From the NCBI GenBank assembly GCA_948469815.1, contig CAOKMR010000008.1, positions 1 through 50,279 on the forward strand: a stretch of 50,279 nt of DNA, given 5' to 3'. The position numbers and the translations under genes were made by a program. Of the stretch, positions 26,925 to 36,314 are shown one piece after another. Source of the stretch: an uncultured Clostridiaceae bacterium. Lineage in GTDB: Bacteria > Bacillota > Clostridia > TANB77 > CAG-508. Numbering within the stretch: the stretch's first letter is position 1; each line of letters opens with the position of its first letter. The notes beneath the pieces were generated by a model, which had not been told where the DNA came from, made no database searches, and was given only the letters and a program-made list of their open reading frames with translations.

Positions 26925-28145
26925 ATGAAAAAAGTATCAACTATTATAATAAGTATAATCATAATAGTTATAATTGGTGTAACAGGAATTTGTATATGGA
27001 TGTATAATGAAGAACAAGAAAACAAAAGAATAGATGCAGAAGCGGTTACATTAAAAGAAAATCTAACAATCGAATTTGGAAAAGAAGCAAAAGTATCGGA
27101 CTTTCTAGAAAATCTTAATGGTGAACTAATTAATGATTATAAAATAGACACAGAAAAATTAGGAGAAATACAAGTATCATTTGATTTTATAAACATAAAA
27201 AATAAAAAGAGAACAGCCACATTTAATATAAAAACAACAGATGTAACAGCACCTAAAATATTCAGTGGAGCCTCATATACAGTAAAAAAAGGCTCTAATA
27301 AAAACTTAACAGAAGTATTAATAAGTGGAGACGATATAGACGATAATCCTAAAAGAGAAATTGTAGGAGAATATGATTTTAACACGGTAGGAGACTATAA
27401 ATTAACATATGTTGTAACAGATTCAAGTGGAAATCAAGCCAAAAAAGACTTTACACTACATGTAATAGAAGAACAAACAACAACTCCAACGCAACCACCA
27501 ACACCAAAAGAGCCTATTTACTTTAACGACATTTTAGACAATTACAAGAACGAAAAAACAAAAATAGGAATAGATGTATCAAAATGGCAAGGAGAAATAG
27601 ACTGGGAAAAAGTAAAAAATGCAGGAGCAGAATTTGTAATAATAAGGATGGGCTATCAAACAGACTATGATGGAGAAAACGTAATAGATCCATATTTTAT
27701 AGCAAATATAGAAGGAGCAAAAAGAGTAGGATTACCAGTAGGGATATATTATTACTCATATGCAAAAAACATAAAACAAGCAAAAGAACAAGCAGAATGG
27801 GTAAAAGAGCAAATAAAACAATATGAAATAGAATTACCAATAGCCTTTGACTGGGAAAGTTGGAACTCATTTAATAAAGCAGGAATGAGTTTTTATACAA
27901 TAAACAAAGCAGCAAATGTATTTTTAGACACACTAGTAGAAAACGGATACAAAGGACTCTTATACAGCAGTAAAAACTACTTAGAAAAAATATGGTATCC
28001 AACAGAACATGATACCTGGTTAGCACATTATACAAGTCAAACCAATTACCAAGGGAAATATTCAATATGGCAAATGTGTGACACTGGACGAATAGATGGA
28101 ATAAATACAAATGTAGATGTAGACATTATGTATATGGAGGAATAA
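26925..28145 (+). CDS. GH25 lysozyme with Ig-like domain, membrane-anchored
   Basis: Peptidoglycan muramidase. I start at ATG 26925 (MKKVSTIIIS, 406 residues), since ATG 26913 abuts the ribosome site gaaaggg with no spacer. Order: transmembrane anchor (about 5-26), a poorly defined beta domain, a DUF5011/HYR-type Ig-like domain (about 100-180, ISGDDIDDNPKREIVGEYDF and YVVTDSSGNQAKKDFTLHV), a Thr/Pro linker, then GH25 (about 195-406). The GH25 signatures are GIDVSKWQGEIDWEKVKNAG and the catalytic AFDWESW. It may remodel the cell's own wall; the D-Ala ligase gene follows. Confidence 0.92.
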   Translation: MKKVSTIIISIIIIVIIGVTGICIWMYNEEQENKRIDAEAVTLKENLTIEFGKEAKVSDFLENLNGELINDYKIDTEKLGEIQVSFDFINIKNKKRTATFNIKTTDVTAPKIFSGASYTVKKGSNKNLTEVLISGDDIDDNPKREIVGEYDFNTVGDYKLTYVVTDSSGNQAKKDFTLHVIEEQTTTPTQPPTPKEPIYFNDILDNYKNEKTKIGIDVSKWQGEIDWEKVKNAGAEFVIIRMGYQTDYDGENVIDPYFIANIEGAKRVGLPVGIYYYSYAKNIKQAKEQAEWVKEQIKQYEIELPIAFDWESWNSFNKAGMSFYTINKAANVFLDTLVENGYKGLLYSSKNYLEKIWYPTEHDTWLAHYTSQTNYQGKYSIWQMCDTGRIDGINTNVDVDIMYMEE

Positions 28146-28253
28146 AAAGCGTGGAAAATTTATGAAATAAATTTTACAAGCATTTCTATACAGAAGAATA
28201 AAAGGAAAAGTAAAATAAGAAAAAGCGTGGAAAATTTATGAAATAAATTTTAC
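28144..28253. repeat. 34-bp direct repeat after the lysozyme gene
   Basis: AAAAAGCGTGGAAAATTTAT + GAAATAAATTTTAC occurs at 28144-28177 and again, identical, at 28220-28253, 76 bases apart. Each copy contains the imperfect palindrome GTGGAAAATTTA/AAATTTTAC. The first copy overlaps the stop codon. Confidence 0.85.
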
Positions 28254-28255
28254 TT

Positions 28256-28275
28256 GTAGGGGCACCACTGTGCCC
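28256..28275. repeat. GTAGGGGCACC intergenic repeat
   Basis: GTAGGGGCACCACTGTGCCC with a GGGCAC/GTGCCC stem, directly after the second direct repeat and 43 bases before the ligase gene. Confidence 0.75.
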
Positions 28276-28318
28276 TTATATAATAAAACAATAAATAAAG
28301 AAAGGAATGAAACAAAAA

Positions 28319-29365
28319 ATGGAAAAAAAGAAAATAGGAATAATATTTGGAGGAAAAAGTCCAGAATATGATGTATCATTAGAATCAGCATACAGTGTAA
28401 TAACAAATATAAACAAAGAAAAATACGATATAACATTAATAGGAATAACAAAACAAGGGAACTGGTATAAATATGAGGGAGAAATAGAAAACATAAAAAA
28501 TAATACCTGGGAGAAAGAAGGAAAATGTACAAAAACATTTATTTCAACAAATCCAGACGATAAAGGAATAATAGAAATAGAAAACAATAATAAATTAATA
28601 AAATTAGATGCAATATTCCCAGTGCTACATGGTTCAAATGGAGAAGACGGAACAGTACAAGGACTTATTGCACTATCAGGAATACCACTAATAGGATGTG
28701 ATATACTTTCATCTAGTCTATGCATGGACAAACACTTATCACATAAACTAGTAGAAAGTTATGGAATAAAAGTAGCGAAAAGTATAGTTATAAACGATAA
28801 AGCAAAGCAAAAAGAAATAGAAGAGAAGCTAAAACAATTGAAATATCCGCTATTTGTAAAACCAATGAGAGCAGGTTCTTCATTTGGAATAACAAAAGTA
28901 GAAAGCGAAAATGAAATAGAAGGAGCAATAAAAGAAGCACTAAAATATGACACAGAAATAATAATAGAAGAGAACATAGAAGGAATAGAAATAGGATGTG
29001 CAATATTAGGAAATGAAGAATTAACAGTAGGGGAAATAGACGAAATAGAATTAAGCAAAGGATTTTTCAACTACACAGAAAAATACACACTAAAAACATC
29101 AAAAATACATGTACCAGCGAGAATAGAAAAAAGTATTTCAGACGAAGCAAAAGAAACTGCAAAAAAAATATATAAAATATTAAAATGTAAAGACTTTGCA
29201 AGAGTAGACATGTTTTTAACACCAAAAGGAGAAATATATTTCAACGAAATCAATACTATACCAGGATTTACATCACATAGTAGATATCCTAGTATGATGA
29301 AACAAGTAGGAATAAACTTTGAACAATTATTGGATAAATTAATTGAATTAGAAATTAGAAGCTAG
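28319..29365 (+). CDS. D-alanine ligase, VanG-like (possible D-Ala-D-Ser ligase)
   Basis: ATP-grasp ligase making the D-Ala-D-X dipeptide for peptidoglycan. Start ATG 28319 (MEKKKIGIIFGGKSPEYDVS), 348 residues; ATG 28307 is too close to the ribosome site. It has SLESAYSVI, FPVLHGSNGEDGTVQG, SSSLCMDK, KPMRAGSSFGITKV and FNEINTIPGFTSHSRYP. The omega-loop segment EIELSKGFFNYTEKYTLKTS (244-263) departs from the FYDYEAKY pattern of housekeeping Ddl enzymes and, as I remember that protein, closely matches VanG of Enterococcus, a D-Ala-D-Ser ligase. The racemase downstream fits this. Ligase: certain; acceptor specificity: inferred. Confidence 0.88.
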   Translation: MEKKKIGIIFGGKSPEYDVSLESAYSVITNINKEKYDITLIGITKQGNWYKYEGEIENIKNNTWEKEGKCTKTFISTNPDDKGIIEIENNNKLIKLDAIFPVLHGSNGEDGTVQGLIALSGIPLIGCDILSSSLCMDKHLSHKLVESYGIKVAKSIVINDKAKQKEIEEKLKQLKYPLFVKPMRAGSSFGITKVESENEIEGAIKEALKYDTEIIIEENIEGIEIGCAILGNEELTVGEIDEIELSKGFFNYTEKYTLKTSKIHVPARIEKSISDEAKETAKKIYKILKCKDFARVDMFLTPKGEIYFNEINTIPGFTSHSRYPSMMKQVGINFEQLLDKLIELEIRS

Positions 29366-29382
29366 AAATTAGCGATGTATTG

Positions 29383-29398
29383 GCACAGTGCACTGTGC
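29383..29398. promoter_or_regulatory. 16-bp perfect palindrome between ligase and racemase genes
   Basis: GCACAGTGCACTGTGC is fully self-complementary. It may be an operator, or a relic of the GGGGCAC...GTGCC repeat family. TTGACA-like sequence follows at 29400. Confidence 0.4.
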
Positions 29399-29437
29399 TT
29401 TGACAAGAGAGATATAAAATAAAAGAAGGTAAGAAAA

Positions 29438-30571
29438 ATGGAAGAAGAACTTGCAAAGCGAGATAGAGCATGGATAGAAATAAATTTAGAAAACTTAGAA
29501 AACAATATAAAAGAAATAAAAAGTGTAATACCAGAAACATGTAAAATAATGGCAATAGTAAAAGCAAATGCATATGGGCATGGAATGATAGAAGTAGCCA
29601 AAAAGCTAGACGAAATAGGAATAGAGGATTTCGCAGTGGCAACACTATCAGAAGGAATTAAATTAAGAAAAAATAACATAACAGGGAATATATTGATATT
29701 AGGTTATACAGACATAAACGAAATAGAAAATATAATTAAATATGACTTAATCCAAACAATAGTAGACTATGAATACGCAAAAAAGATAGAGCAAATGAAA
29801 TTAGAAAAAAAATTAAAAGTACATATAAAAATAAACACAGGAATGAACCGAATAGGAGAAAGTTATAAAAATATAGAAAATCTAATAAATATATATAAAA
29901 TGAAAAACACTGAAATATTAGGAACATTTAGTCATCTATGTGTATCAGATAGCACAAAAAAAGATGATATAGAATTCACAAATATGCAAATTAATAATTT
30001 CTTTAAATGTATAGATAAAATAAAAAGTTTAGGATATGATACAGGAAAGATACATATACAAGCAAGTTATGGAATATTAAACTATACGAATGTAAACTGT
30101 GATTTTGTGCGTCCAGGAATTATCATGTATGGAATTTATAATGAAGATGAACCAAAGATAAAACTTAACTTAAAACCAGTTCTAACATTAAAAGCAAGAA
30201 TAACAAGTATTAAAGAAATTGAAGAACAAGAAAGTGTAAGTTATGGAAGAACATTTATAGCAAATACTAACAAAAAAATTGCTACAGTTTCAATAGGATA
30301 TGCAGATGGCTTCCCTAGAAATTTAAGCAACAAAAATGTAAAAGTAATGGTAAATGGGGAATATGCAGAAATAATAGGAAGAATATGTATGGATCAATTA
30401 ATAATAGACGTATCAAAAATAGAGGGAATTCATCAAGGGGATATAGTTACTCTAATAGGAGAGCAAAAAGAAATATCAGCAGAAACAATTGCAAACAAAG
30501 CAGAAACAATTACAAATGAACTATTATGTAGACTAGGAGACAGATTAGGAAGAAAAGTAAAACAACAATAA
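29438..30571 (+). CDS. PLP-dependent alanine/serine racemase with VanT-like Asn
   Basis: Fold-type III racemase of 377 residues. PLP Lys42 is in VKANAYGHG and the second catalytic base Tyr269 in SVSYGRTF. Near the C-terminus, where alanine racemases read TI(N/S)YE with the specificity Tyr (Tyr354 in Geobacillus), this protein reads TITNELLCR, placing Asn at 360. VanT serine racemases carry Asn at this site, and the Y354N change is known to raise serine racemisation. The membrane domain of VanT is absent. It directly follows the VanG-like ligase, so it may supply D-Ser, D-Ala or both. Racemase: certain; serine activity: inferred. Confidence 0.88.
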   Translation: MEEELAKRDRAWIEINLENLENNIKEIKSVIPETCKIMAIVKANAYGHGMIEVAKKLDEIGIEDFAVATLSEGIKLRKNNITGNILILGYTDINEIENIIKYDLIQTIVDYEYAKKIEQMKLEKKLKVHIKINTGMNRIGESYKNIENLINIYKMKNTEILGTFSHLCVSDSTKKDDIEFTNMQINNFFKCIDKIKSLGYDTGKIHIQASYGILNYTNVNCDFVRPGIIMYGIYNEDEPKIKLNLKPVLTLKARITSIKEIEEQESVSYGRTFIANTNKKIATVSIGYADGFPRNLSNKNVKVMVNGEYAEIIGRICMDQLIIDVSKIEGIHQGDIVTLIGEQKEISAETIANKAETITNELLCRLGDRLGRKVKQQ

Positions 30572-30593
30572 TAAAAAAATGGAGGAAACAAAA

Positions 30594-32600
30594 TTGGAAA
30601 AAGAAGAAAATATATTAGGAAGTGAAAAAATACAAAAATTAATTATAAAATTCTCAATCCCTTGTATAATATCACTATTAGTAAATGCATTATACAATAT
30701 TGTAGACCAAATATTTATTGGTTGGGGAGTAGATTATTTAGCAAATGGAGCAACAAATGTAGTATTCCCATTAACAATGATATGTTTAGCATTTTCTCTA
30801 ATGATTGGAGATGGTGCATCAGCTTATTTAAGTCTAAAATTGGGAGAAAAGAAAAAAGACGAAGCAGGAAAAGGTGTAGGAAATGCAATTACATCATCTA
30901 TAATAATAGCAATTATATTTTGCTTATTTACATTAATATTTTTATCACCATTATTAAATATGTTTGGATGTACAGATGCATTAAGAGACTATGCTATTGG
31001 ATATGGAAGAATAATAGCAATAGGGTTACCATTTATGATGATAGGAACTACACTAAACTCAATAATAAGAGCAGATGGAGACCCTAAATATGCAATGACA
31101 TCTATGGTACTAGGTGCAGTTATAAACATTATACTAGACCCAATTTTCATATTTGCATTTAAAATGGGGATAGAAGGGGCAGCAATAGCAACAGCATTAA
31201 GTCAATTCATAACATTTGCACTAAATATTATGTACATAAAAAAATTCAAATCAGTAACATTAACAAAAGAAACATTCAAAGTTAAATTTAATGTATTAAA
31301 AAGAATATCAACATTAGGAATAAGTAGTTTTGTAACACAAATGAGTTTTGTAGTTGTTATGGCATTTGAAAACAATTTACTTGCAAAATATGGAGCACAA
31401 TCAAAATATGGTTCAGAAATACCAATAACAGTTTTAGGCATTGTTATGAAAATAAGTCAAATATTAAATAGTATAATAATTGGAATTGCAGCAGGTTCAC
31501 AACCAATTTTTGGATACAATTATGGAGCAAGAAAATTTGATAGAGTAAAACAAACATTAAAATTAGTATTAGGATTAAGTGTAATAATAAGTACTATTGC
31601 ATTTATACTGTTCCAAGCAATACCAGATAAATTAATTGCCATATTTGGTAGTGGTGATGAACTATACATGGACTTTGCATGTTTATCATTTAGAACATAT
31701 TTACTACTATGTATTTGTAATGGAATACAAATACCAGCAGGAATATTCTTCCAAGCAATAGGAAAAAGTGTAAAAAGTGTAATTTTATCATTATCAAGAC
31801 AAATTGCATTTTTAATACCATCAATGATAATATTAAGTAGTATGTTTGGAATTATGGGAGTTCTATATTCAGGACCTGTAGCAGATGGAATAGCATTTGT
31901 GCTTGCAGTAGTATTGATAGCTTTAGAGGTAAAAAATTTAAGTAAAGAAACATCAAAAAGTAATGCACTAGAAGATGATACAAGTACAGATAAAAAATTA
32001 GAAGAACATATTGTAATAACAATATCAAGAGAATATGGCTCTGGTGGAAGATATATAGGAAGATTAATTGCAGACAAACTAGGAATAAAATTATATGATA
32101 AAGAATTCATAAAAAAAGTAGCAGAAGAAACTGGATTATCAGAAGAATATATAGAAAATCATGAACAGAAAAGAGAAATACTAGAAAATTTAAACAATGG
32201 ATATTACTTTGGATTAAACTATTCAGACGAACTATTTATAAAAGAATCAGAAGTAATAAAACAAATTGCAGAAAAGGAATCTTGTGTAATTATAGGTAGA
32301 TGTGCAGATTTCATATTAAAAGATAGAGAAGATGTAATAAAAGTATTTATATATAGTGATATGAAAGATAAAATAAAAAGAGTTAAAGAGATTTATGGAA
32401 TTGAAAACGCAAAAAAAGAAATACAAAAAGTAAATAAATTAAGAGCAAATCATTATAAACACTATACAGAAAAAGAATGGAGCAATAACGAAAACTATGA
32501 TATATCAATAAATAGTGAAACTCTAGGAGTAGAAAAAACAGCAGACCTAATTTGTGGAATAGTAAAGCAGAAAGAAAATAAAGTTATAGAGAATGTGTAA
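30594..32600 (+). CDS. MATE-family transporter fused to a cytidylate-kinase-like domain
   Basis: About 668 residues. The first ~450 are a MATE antiporter with twelve hydrophobic segments, beginning QKLIIKFSIPCIISLLVNAL and including YNIVDQIFIGWGV and RADGDPKYAM. After a charged linker, the last ~200 residues are a P-loop kinase of the cytidylate-kinase-2 family: ITISREYGSGGRYIGRLIAD, CVIIGRCADFIL, RANHYKHYTEKEW. ATG 30579 lies in the ribosome site (atGGAGGaaac), so TTG 30594 is the likelier start. MATE proteins export drugs or metabolites by Na+/H+ exchange; why a nucleotide kinase-like domain is attached is unknown. Confidence 0.88.
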   Translation: MEKEENILGSEKIQKLIIKFSIPCIISLLVNALYNIVDQIFIGWGVDYLANGATNVVFPLTMICLAFSLMIGDGASAYLSLKLGEKKKDEAGKGVGNAITSSIIIAIIFCLFTLIFLSPLLNMFGCTDALRDYAIGYGRIIAIGLPFMMIGTTLNSIIRADGDPKYAMTSMVLGAVINIILDPIFIFAFKMGIEGAAIATALSQFITFALNIMYIKKFKSVTLTKETFKVKFNVLKRISTLGISSFVTQMSFVVVMAFENNLLAKYGAQSKYGSEIPITVLGIVMKISQILNSIIIGIAAGSQPIFGYNYGARKFDRVKQTLKLVLGLSVIISTIAFILFQAIPDKLIAIFGSGDELYMDFACLSFRTYLLLCICNGIQIPAGIFFQAIGKSVKSVILSLSRQIAFLIPSMIILSSMFGIMGVLYSGPVADGIAFVLAVVLIALEVKNLSKETSKSNALEDDTSTDKKLEEHIVITISREYGSGGRYIGRLIADKLGIKLYDKEFIKKVAEETGLSEEYIENHEQKREILENLNNGYYFGLNYSDELFIKESEVIKQIAEKESCVIIGRCADFILKDREDVIKVFIYSDMKDKIKRVKEIYGIENAKKEIQKVNKLRANHYKHYTEKEWSNNENYDISINSETLGVEKTADLICGIVKQKENKVIENV

Positions 32601-32644
32601 TTTAATGATTGTATATAAAAATTTTAAGGAAGAAGGATGATATT

Positions 32645-32713
32645 ATGACAATCGAAGAAATGCAAAAAAATGGTACTCAAGATGCAAAAAAAGAGCAATA
32701 TGGGAGAGATTAA
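32645..32713 (+). CDS. 22-residue hydrophilic ORF
   Basis: MTIEEMQKNGTQDAKKEQYG + RD, with aaggaagaagg upstream and a small stem-loop (32718-32739) just after. It could be a real micropeptide or the stub of a lost gene. No family recognised. Confidence 0.3.
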   Translation: MTIEEMQKNGTQDAKKEQYGRD

Positions 32714-32717
32714 AAAC

Positions 32718-32739
32718 TTAGACTGACTACCCAGTCTAA
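32718..32739 (+). terminator. Small stem-loop before the acyl-CoA synthetase genes
   Basis: TTAGACT/AGTCTAA 7-bp stem with an 8-base loop, followed by TTCAAATTTTA. A weak terminator separating the MATE gene from the fatty-acid cluster. Confidence 0.45.
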
Positions 32740-32795
32740 TTCAAATTTTATCTTTATATGATATAAATAGAATAGATAGAAAGTTTGGGGTTAAT

Positions 32796-34529
32796 ATGGA
32801 AAATAGAAAATTATTTGAAGCCAAAGAATTTAAAAGTGTCAAAGAGATAATTTATGAATCAGCTAAGAAATACAATGAAAAAACAGCATTTGTAATAAAA
32901 CACCAAGAAAATAAAAAAGTAACTTATGAAAATATTTCATATAAAGGATTATTAGAAGACATAAATAAACTAGGAACCATGCTTTATGAAAAAGGGTTTA
33001 AAGGAAAAAGGATAGCTGTTATTGGAAAAAACAGATATGAATGGGCATTAGCACATTTGTCAAACTTACTTGGGGGAATAGTATCTGTACCATTAGACAA
33101 AGATTTACAATATGATGAACTTGAAAACTCATTAATTAGAAGTAAAGCAGAATGTATAATTTTTGATGAAAAACTAACAGAGAAAATGCTAGAAATAAAA
33201 GAAAAAAATAAAACATGCTTAAAAGAATACATATGTATGGGAGAAATAGAAGGCTTCGAATCTGTAAAAAAACTTATAAATGATGGAGATAAATTATTAC
33301 AGGAAGGAAAAAAAGACTATATAAATGCACAAATAGATGAAAATGCAATGAATATATTATTATTTACATCAGGAACAACATCAAAATCAAAAGCAGTAAT
33401 GATATCCCAAAGAAATGTAGCTTCAAATATATATGCAATGCAATGTGTAGAAGATATTAGGGAAACAGATACAAATATTGCATTTTTGCCATTCCATCAT
33501 ATATTTGGTTCAACAGGAATGTTAATGATGTTAGCAACAGGAGTGAAAACTGTATTTCCAGATGGGTTAAGATATATTAAGCAAAATTTAAATGAATATA
33601 AAGTAACTTTATTTATTGGAGTACCTTTATTAGTAGAAGCAATATATAAAACGATAATGAAAGAAATAGAAAAACAAGGAAAAACAAAATTAATAAAGAA
33701 TGCAATGAAAATAAGTAATTTTTTACTAAAATTCCATATTGACATAAGAAGAAAATTATTCAAACCAGTAATAGAAGCATTAGGAGGAGAATTAAGATTT
33801 GTTATATCTGGAGGTGCACCAGCAGACCCAGAAATATCAAAAGGATTTAATAACTTAGGAATAAAAACAGTACAAGGCTATGGTCTAACAGAGACATCAC
33901 CAGTAATAGCAGCAGAAGATAATAAACACATGAAAAATGGTTCAGTAGGATTACCAATGATTAATGTAACTATGGAAATTGCAAACAAAGATGAAAACGG
34001 TATAGGAGAAATAAGAGTAAAAGGACCAAATGTAATGTTAGGATATTATGAAATGCCAGAAGAGACAGAAAGTGTATTAAAAGATGGGTGGTTCTATACA
34101 GGAGATTTAGGCTATATAGATGAAAAAGGATATTTGATTATAACAGGTAGAAATAAAAATATGATAGTTCTAAAAAATGGAAAAAAAGTTTTTCCAGAAG
34201 AACTAGAAACTTTAATAAATAGAATAGAATTAGTAGAAGAATGTTTTGTTTTTGGTTTACCAGATGAAAATGATAAAAATGATGTAAAATTATCAGTAAA
34301 AATTGTATATAGTAAAGAAGTTGCACAAGAAAAATATAAAGATAAATCCGAAAATGAATTATTTAAAATTATTTGGGATGAAATAAAAAAATTAAATACT
34401 ACTTTTCCTAGATATAAACATATTCAAAATATGATTTTAAGTAGTGAGGAATTGATTAAGACTACAACTAAAAAAATTAAACGTCAAGAAGAGATGAAAA
34501 GAATCATTAATAATTCTTTTCCGACTTAA
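32796..34529 (+). CDS. Long-chain acyl-CoA (or acyl-ACP) synthetase, copy 1
   Basis: AMP-forming ligase of 577 residues that activates a fatty acid via acyl-AMP. Motifs: LLFTSGTTSKSKAVMIS (A3, ATP binding), GYGLTETSPV (A5), WFYTGDLG (A7), GRNKNMIVLKNGKKVFPEE (A8) and TTTKKIKRQ with the A10 Lys. About as long as FadD-type enzymes. It heads the fatty-acid synthesis cluster, so it may return exogenous or recycled fatty acids to CoA or ACP. The ribosome site (tttgggg) is weak. Confidence 0.9.
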   Translation: MENRKLFEAKEFKSVKEIIYESAKKYNEKTAFVIKHQENKKVTYENISYKGLLEDINKLGTMLYEKGFKGKRIAVIGKNRYEWALAHLSNLLGGIVSVPLDKDLQYDELENSLIRSKAECIIFDEKLTEKMLEIKEKNKTCLKEYICMGEIEGFESVKKLINDGDKLLQEGKKDYINAQIDENAMNILLFTSGTTSKSKAVMISQRNVASNIYAMQCVEDIRETDTNIAFLPFHHIFGSTGMLMMLATGVKTVFPDGLRYIKQNLNEYKVTLFIGVPLLVEAIYKTIMKEIEKQGKTKLIKNAMKISNFLLKFHIDIRRKLFKPVIEALGGELRFVISGGAPADPEISKGFNNLGIKTVQGYGLTETSPVIAAEDNKHMKNGSVGLPMINVTMEIANKDENGIGEIRVKGPNVMLGYYEMPEETESVLKDGWFYTGDLGYIDEKGYLIITGRNKNMIVLKNGKKVFPEELETLINRIELVEECFVFGLPDENDKNDVKLSVKIVYSKEVAQEKYKDKSENELFKIIWDEIKKLNTTFPRYKHIQNMILSSEELIKTTTKKIKRQEEMKRIINNSFPT

Positions 34530-34595
34530 TATATGAAAACTTAAACTCAATAAATGAAAAATAACTTTAATACAACGGAGGGAAATATATAAAAA

Positions 34596-36314
34596 ATGGA
34601 TAAGCGAATATACGACCATTTAGAAATAACAGATTTAAAAGATATGTTAAATAAAACTAAAAAATTATATGGAGAAAAGCCAGCCTATAAAATAAAAATA
34701 GAAAATGGAAAATATGAAATTTTTACACACAATGAAATAAGAGAAATGATAGATGCTCTAGGAACCTCTCTAATAAACTTGGGATTAAAAGGAAAAAGAA
34801 TAGCCGTAATTGGGGAAAACAGGTATGAATGGGAAATTGCATATTTATCAATAGTTTGTGGAACTGGGATAGTTGTGCCATTAGATAAATCATTGCCAGA
34901 AAATGAATTAAAAGAATTAATAGAAAGGTCAGAAATAGAAGCTATTTTTTACTCAAAAAAATATGAAGAAAGCATAAAAAGGATAAGATATAGTCATAAA
35001 AATAAACTTAAACATCTAATAGCAATGGATTTAAATTCACACTCAGAGGGAATTTACTCACAAAAAGAGCTAATAGAAACAGGCAAAAAGCTTATAGACA
35101 AAGGAAACAGAGAATTCATTAATGCAGAAATAAATGCAGAAGAAATGAGTATAATGCTATTTACATCTGGAACAACATCAAAATCAAAAGTAGTAGCATT
35201 ATCTCATAAAAATATATGTTCAAACTTAATGGATATTGGAAGCATTATAGATGTTACATCAGAAGACGTCCTACTTTCAATATTACCTATACATCATGTA
35301 TTTGAATGTACAGTAGGATTTTTATTTTCGCTATATAAAGGAGCTCAAACAGTATTTTGTGATGGATTAAGGCATGTAGTAGAAAACTTAAAAGAATATA
35401 ATGTAACAGTAATGGCATGTGTTCCAGCAATATATGAAAGAATCTTTATGAATATTAAAAAGCAAATAGAAAGACAAGGGAAGCTAGAAGAAATATTAGA
35501 GAACGAAGAAAAATATAAAAATGCTTCTATGGAACAAAGAAAAGAAGTATTTAAAGAAATACATAATATGATTGGTGGAAAAGTAAAATTATTCATAAGT
35601 GGAGCAGCAGCTTTAGACCCAAAAATAGAAGAAAAATATAGACTACTTGGAATAAATATAGTACAAGGATATGGTCTAACAGAAACCTCTCCAGTTGTAG
35701 CAATTGGAACAAATAAATATTATAAAACAGGTTCAATAGGAAAAACAGTACCAAGTGTTGAAGCAAAAATAGTAAATGCAAATGATGAAGGTATAGGAGA
35801 GCTTATTGTAAGAGGACCAAGCATTATGTTAGGATATTTTAACAATAAAAAAGCAACAAATGAAGCTATAAAGGATGAATGGTTCTATACAGGGGACTTA
35901 GCTAGAATAGATGAAGAAGGGTATATATACATTTGCGGAAGAAAGAAAAGTGTAATAGTACTAAAAAATGGTAAAAATATATTCCCAGAAGAAATGGAAA
36001 ACCTAGTAAACAAAATAGAAGGTGTAGAAGAATCATTTGTATTCGGTAAAAAGCAATCAGAAGATAAAAATGACATAAAAATAAATGTAAAGATAGTATT
36101 TAATAGAGAAATAATAAAAGATGTTTACAAAGTAGAAGCAGATGAAGAAATACATGATGTTTTAGCAAGCAAGATAAAGGAAATAAACAAAACAATGCCA
36201 AAATACAAAGCAATAAAAGGAATAATATTAACAGAAGAACCACTAATAAAAACAACAACAAATAAAATAAAAAGGCAGGACAATTTAGATGCAATTGAAA
36301 AAGTTAAAAACTAA
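34596..36314 (+). CDS. Long-chain acyl-CoA (or acyl-ACP) synthetase, copy 2
   Basis: 572 residues, same architecture as the previous gene and clearly its paralogue: MLFTSGTTSKSKVVALS, GYGLTETSPVVAIG, WFYTGDLARIDEEGYIYICG, VLKNGKNIFPEEMENL and TTTNKIKRQ. An insertion around residues 295-320 (rich in Glu/Lys) sets it apart. ATG follows ggaggg by 12 bases. Its 3' end overlaps birA by 26 bases, suggesting translational coupling to the biotin and fatty-acid genes. The two copies probably differ in chain-length or acceptor preference. Confidence 0.9.
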   Translation: MDKRIYDHLEITDLKDMLNKTKKLYGEKPAYKIKIENGKYEIFTHNEIREMIDALGTSLINLGLKGKRIAVIGENRYEWEIAYLSIVCGTGIVVPLDKSLPENELKELIERSEIEAIFYSKKYEESIKRIRYSHKNKLKHLIAMDLNSHSEGIYSQKELIETGKKLIDKGNREFINAEINAEEMSIMLFTSGTTSKSKVVALSHKNICSNLMDIGSIIDVTSEDVLLSILPIHHVFECTVGFLFSLYKGAQTVFCDGLRHVVENLKEYNVTVMACVPAIYERIFMNIKKQIERQGKLEEILENEEKYKNASMEQRKEVFKEIHNMIGGKVKLFISGAAALDPKIEEKYRLLGINIVQGYGLTETSPVVAIGTNKYYKTGSIGKTVPSVEAKIVNANDEGIGELIVRGPSIMLGYFNNKKATNEAIKDEWFYTGDLARIDEEGYIYICGRKKSVIVLKNGKNIFPEEMENLVNKIEGVEESFVFGKKQSEDKNDIKINVKIVFNREIIKDVYKVEADEEIHDVLASKIKEINKTMPKYKAIKGIILTEEPLIKTTTNKIKRQDNLDAIEKVKN

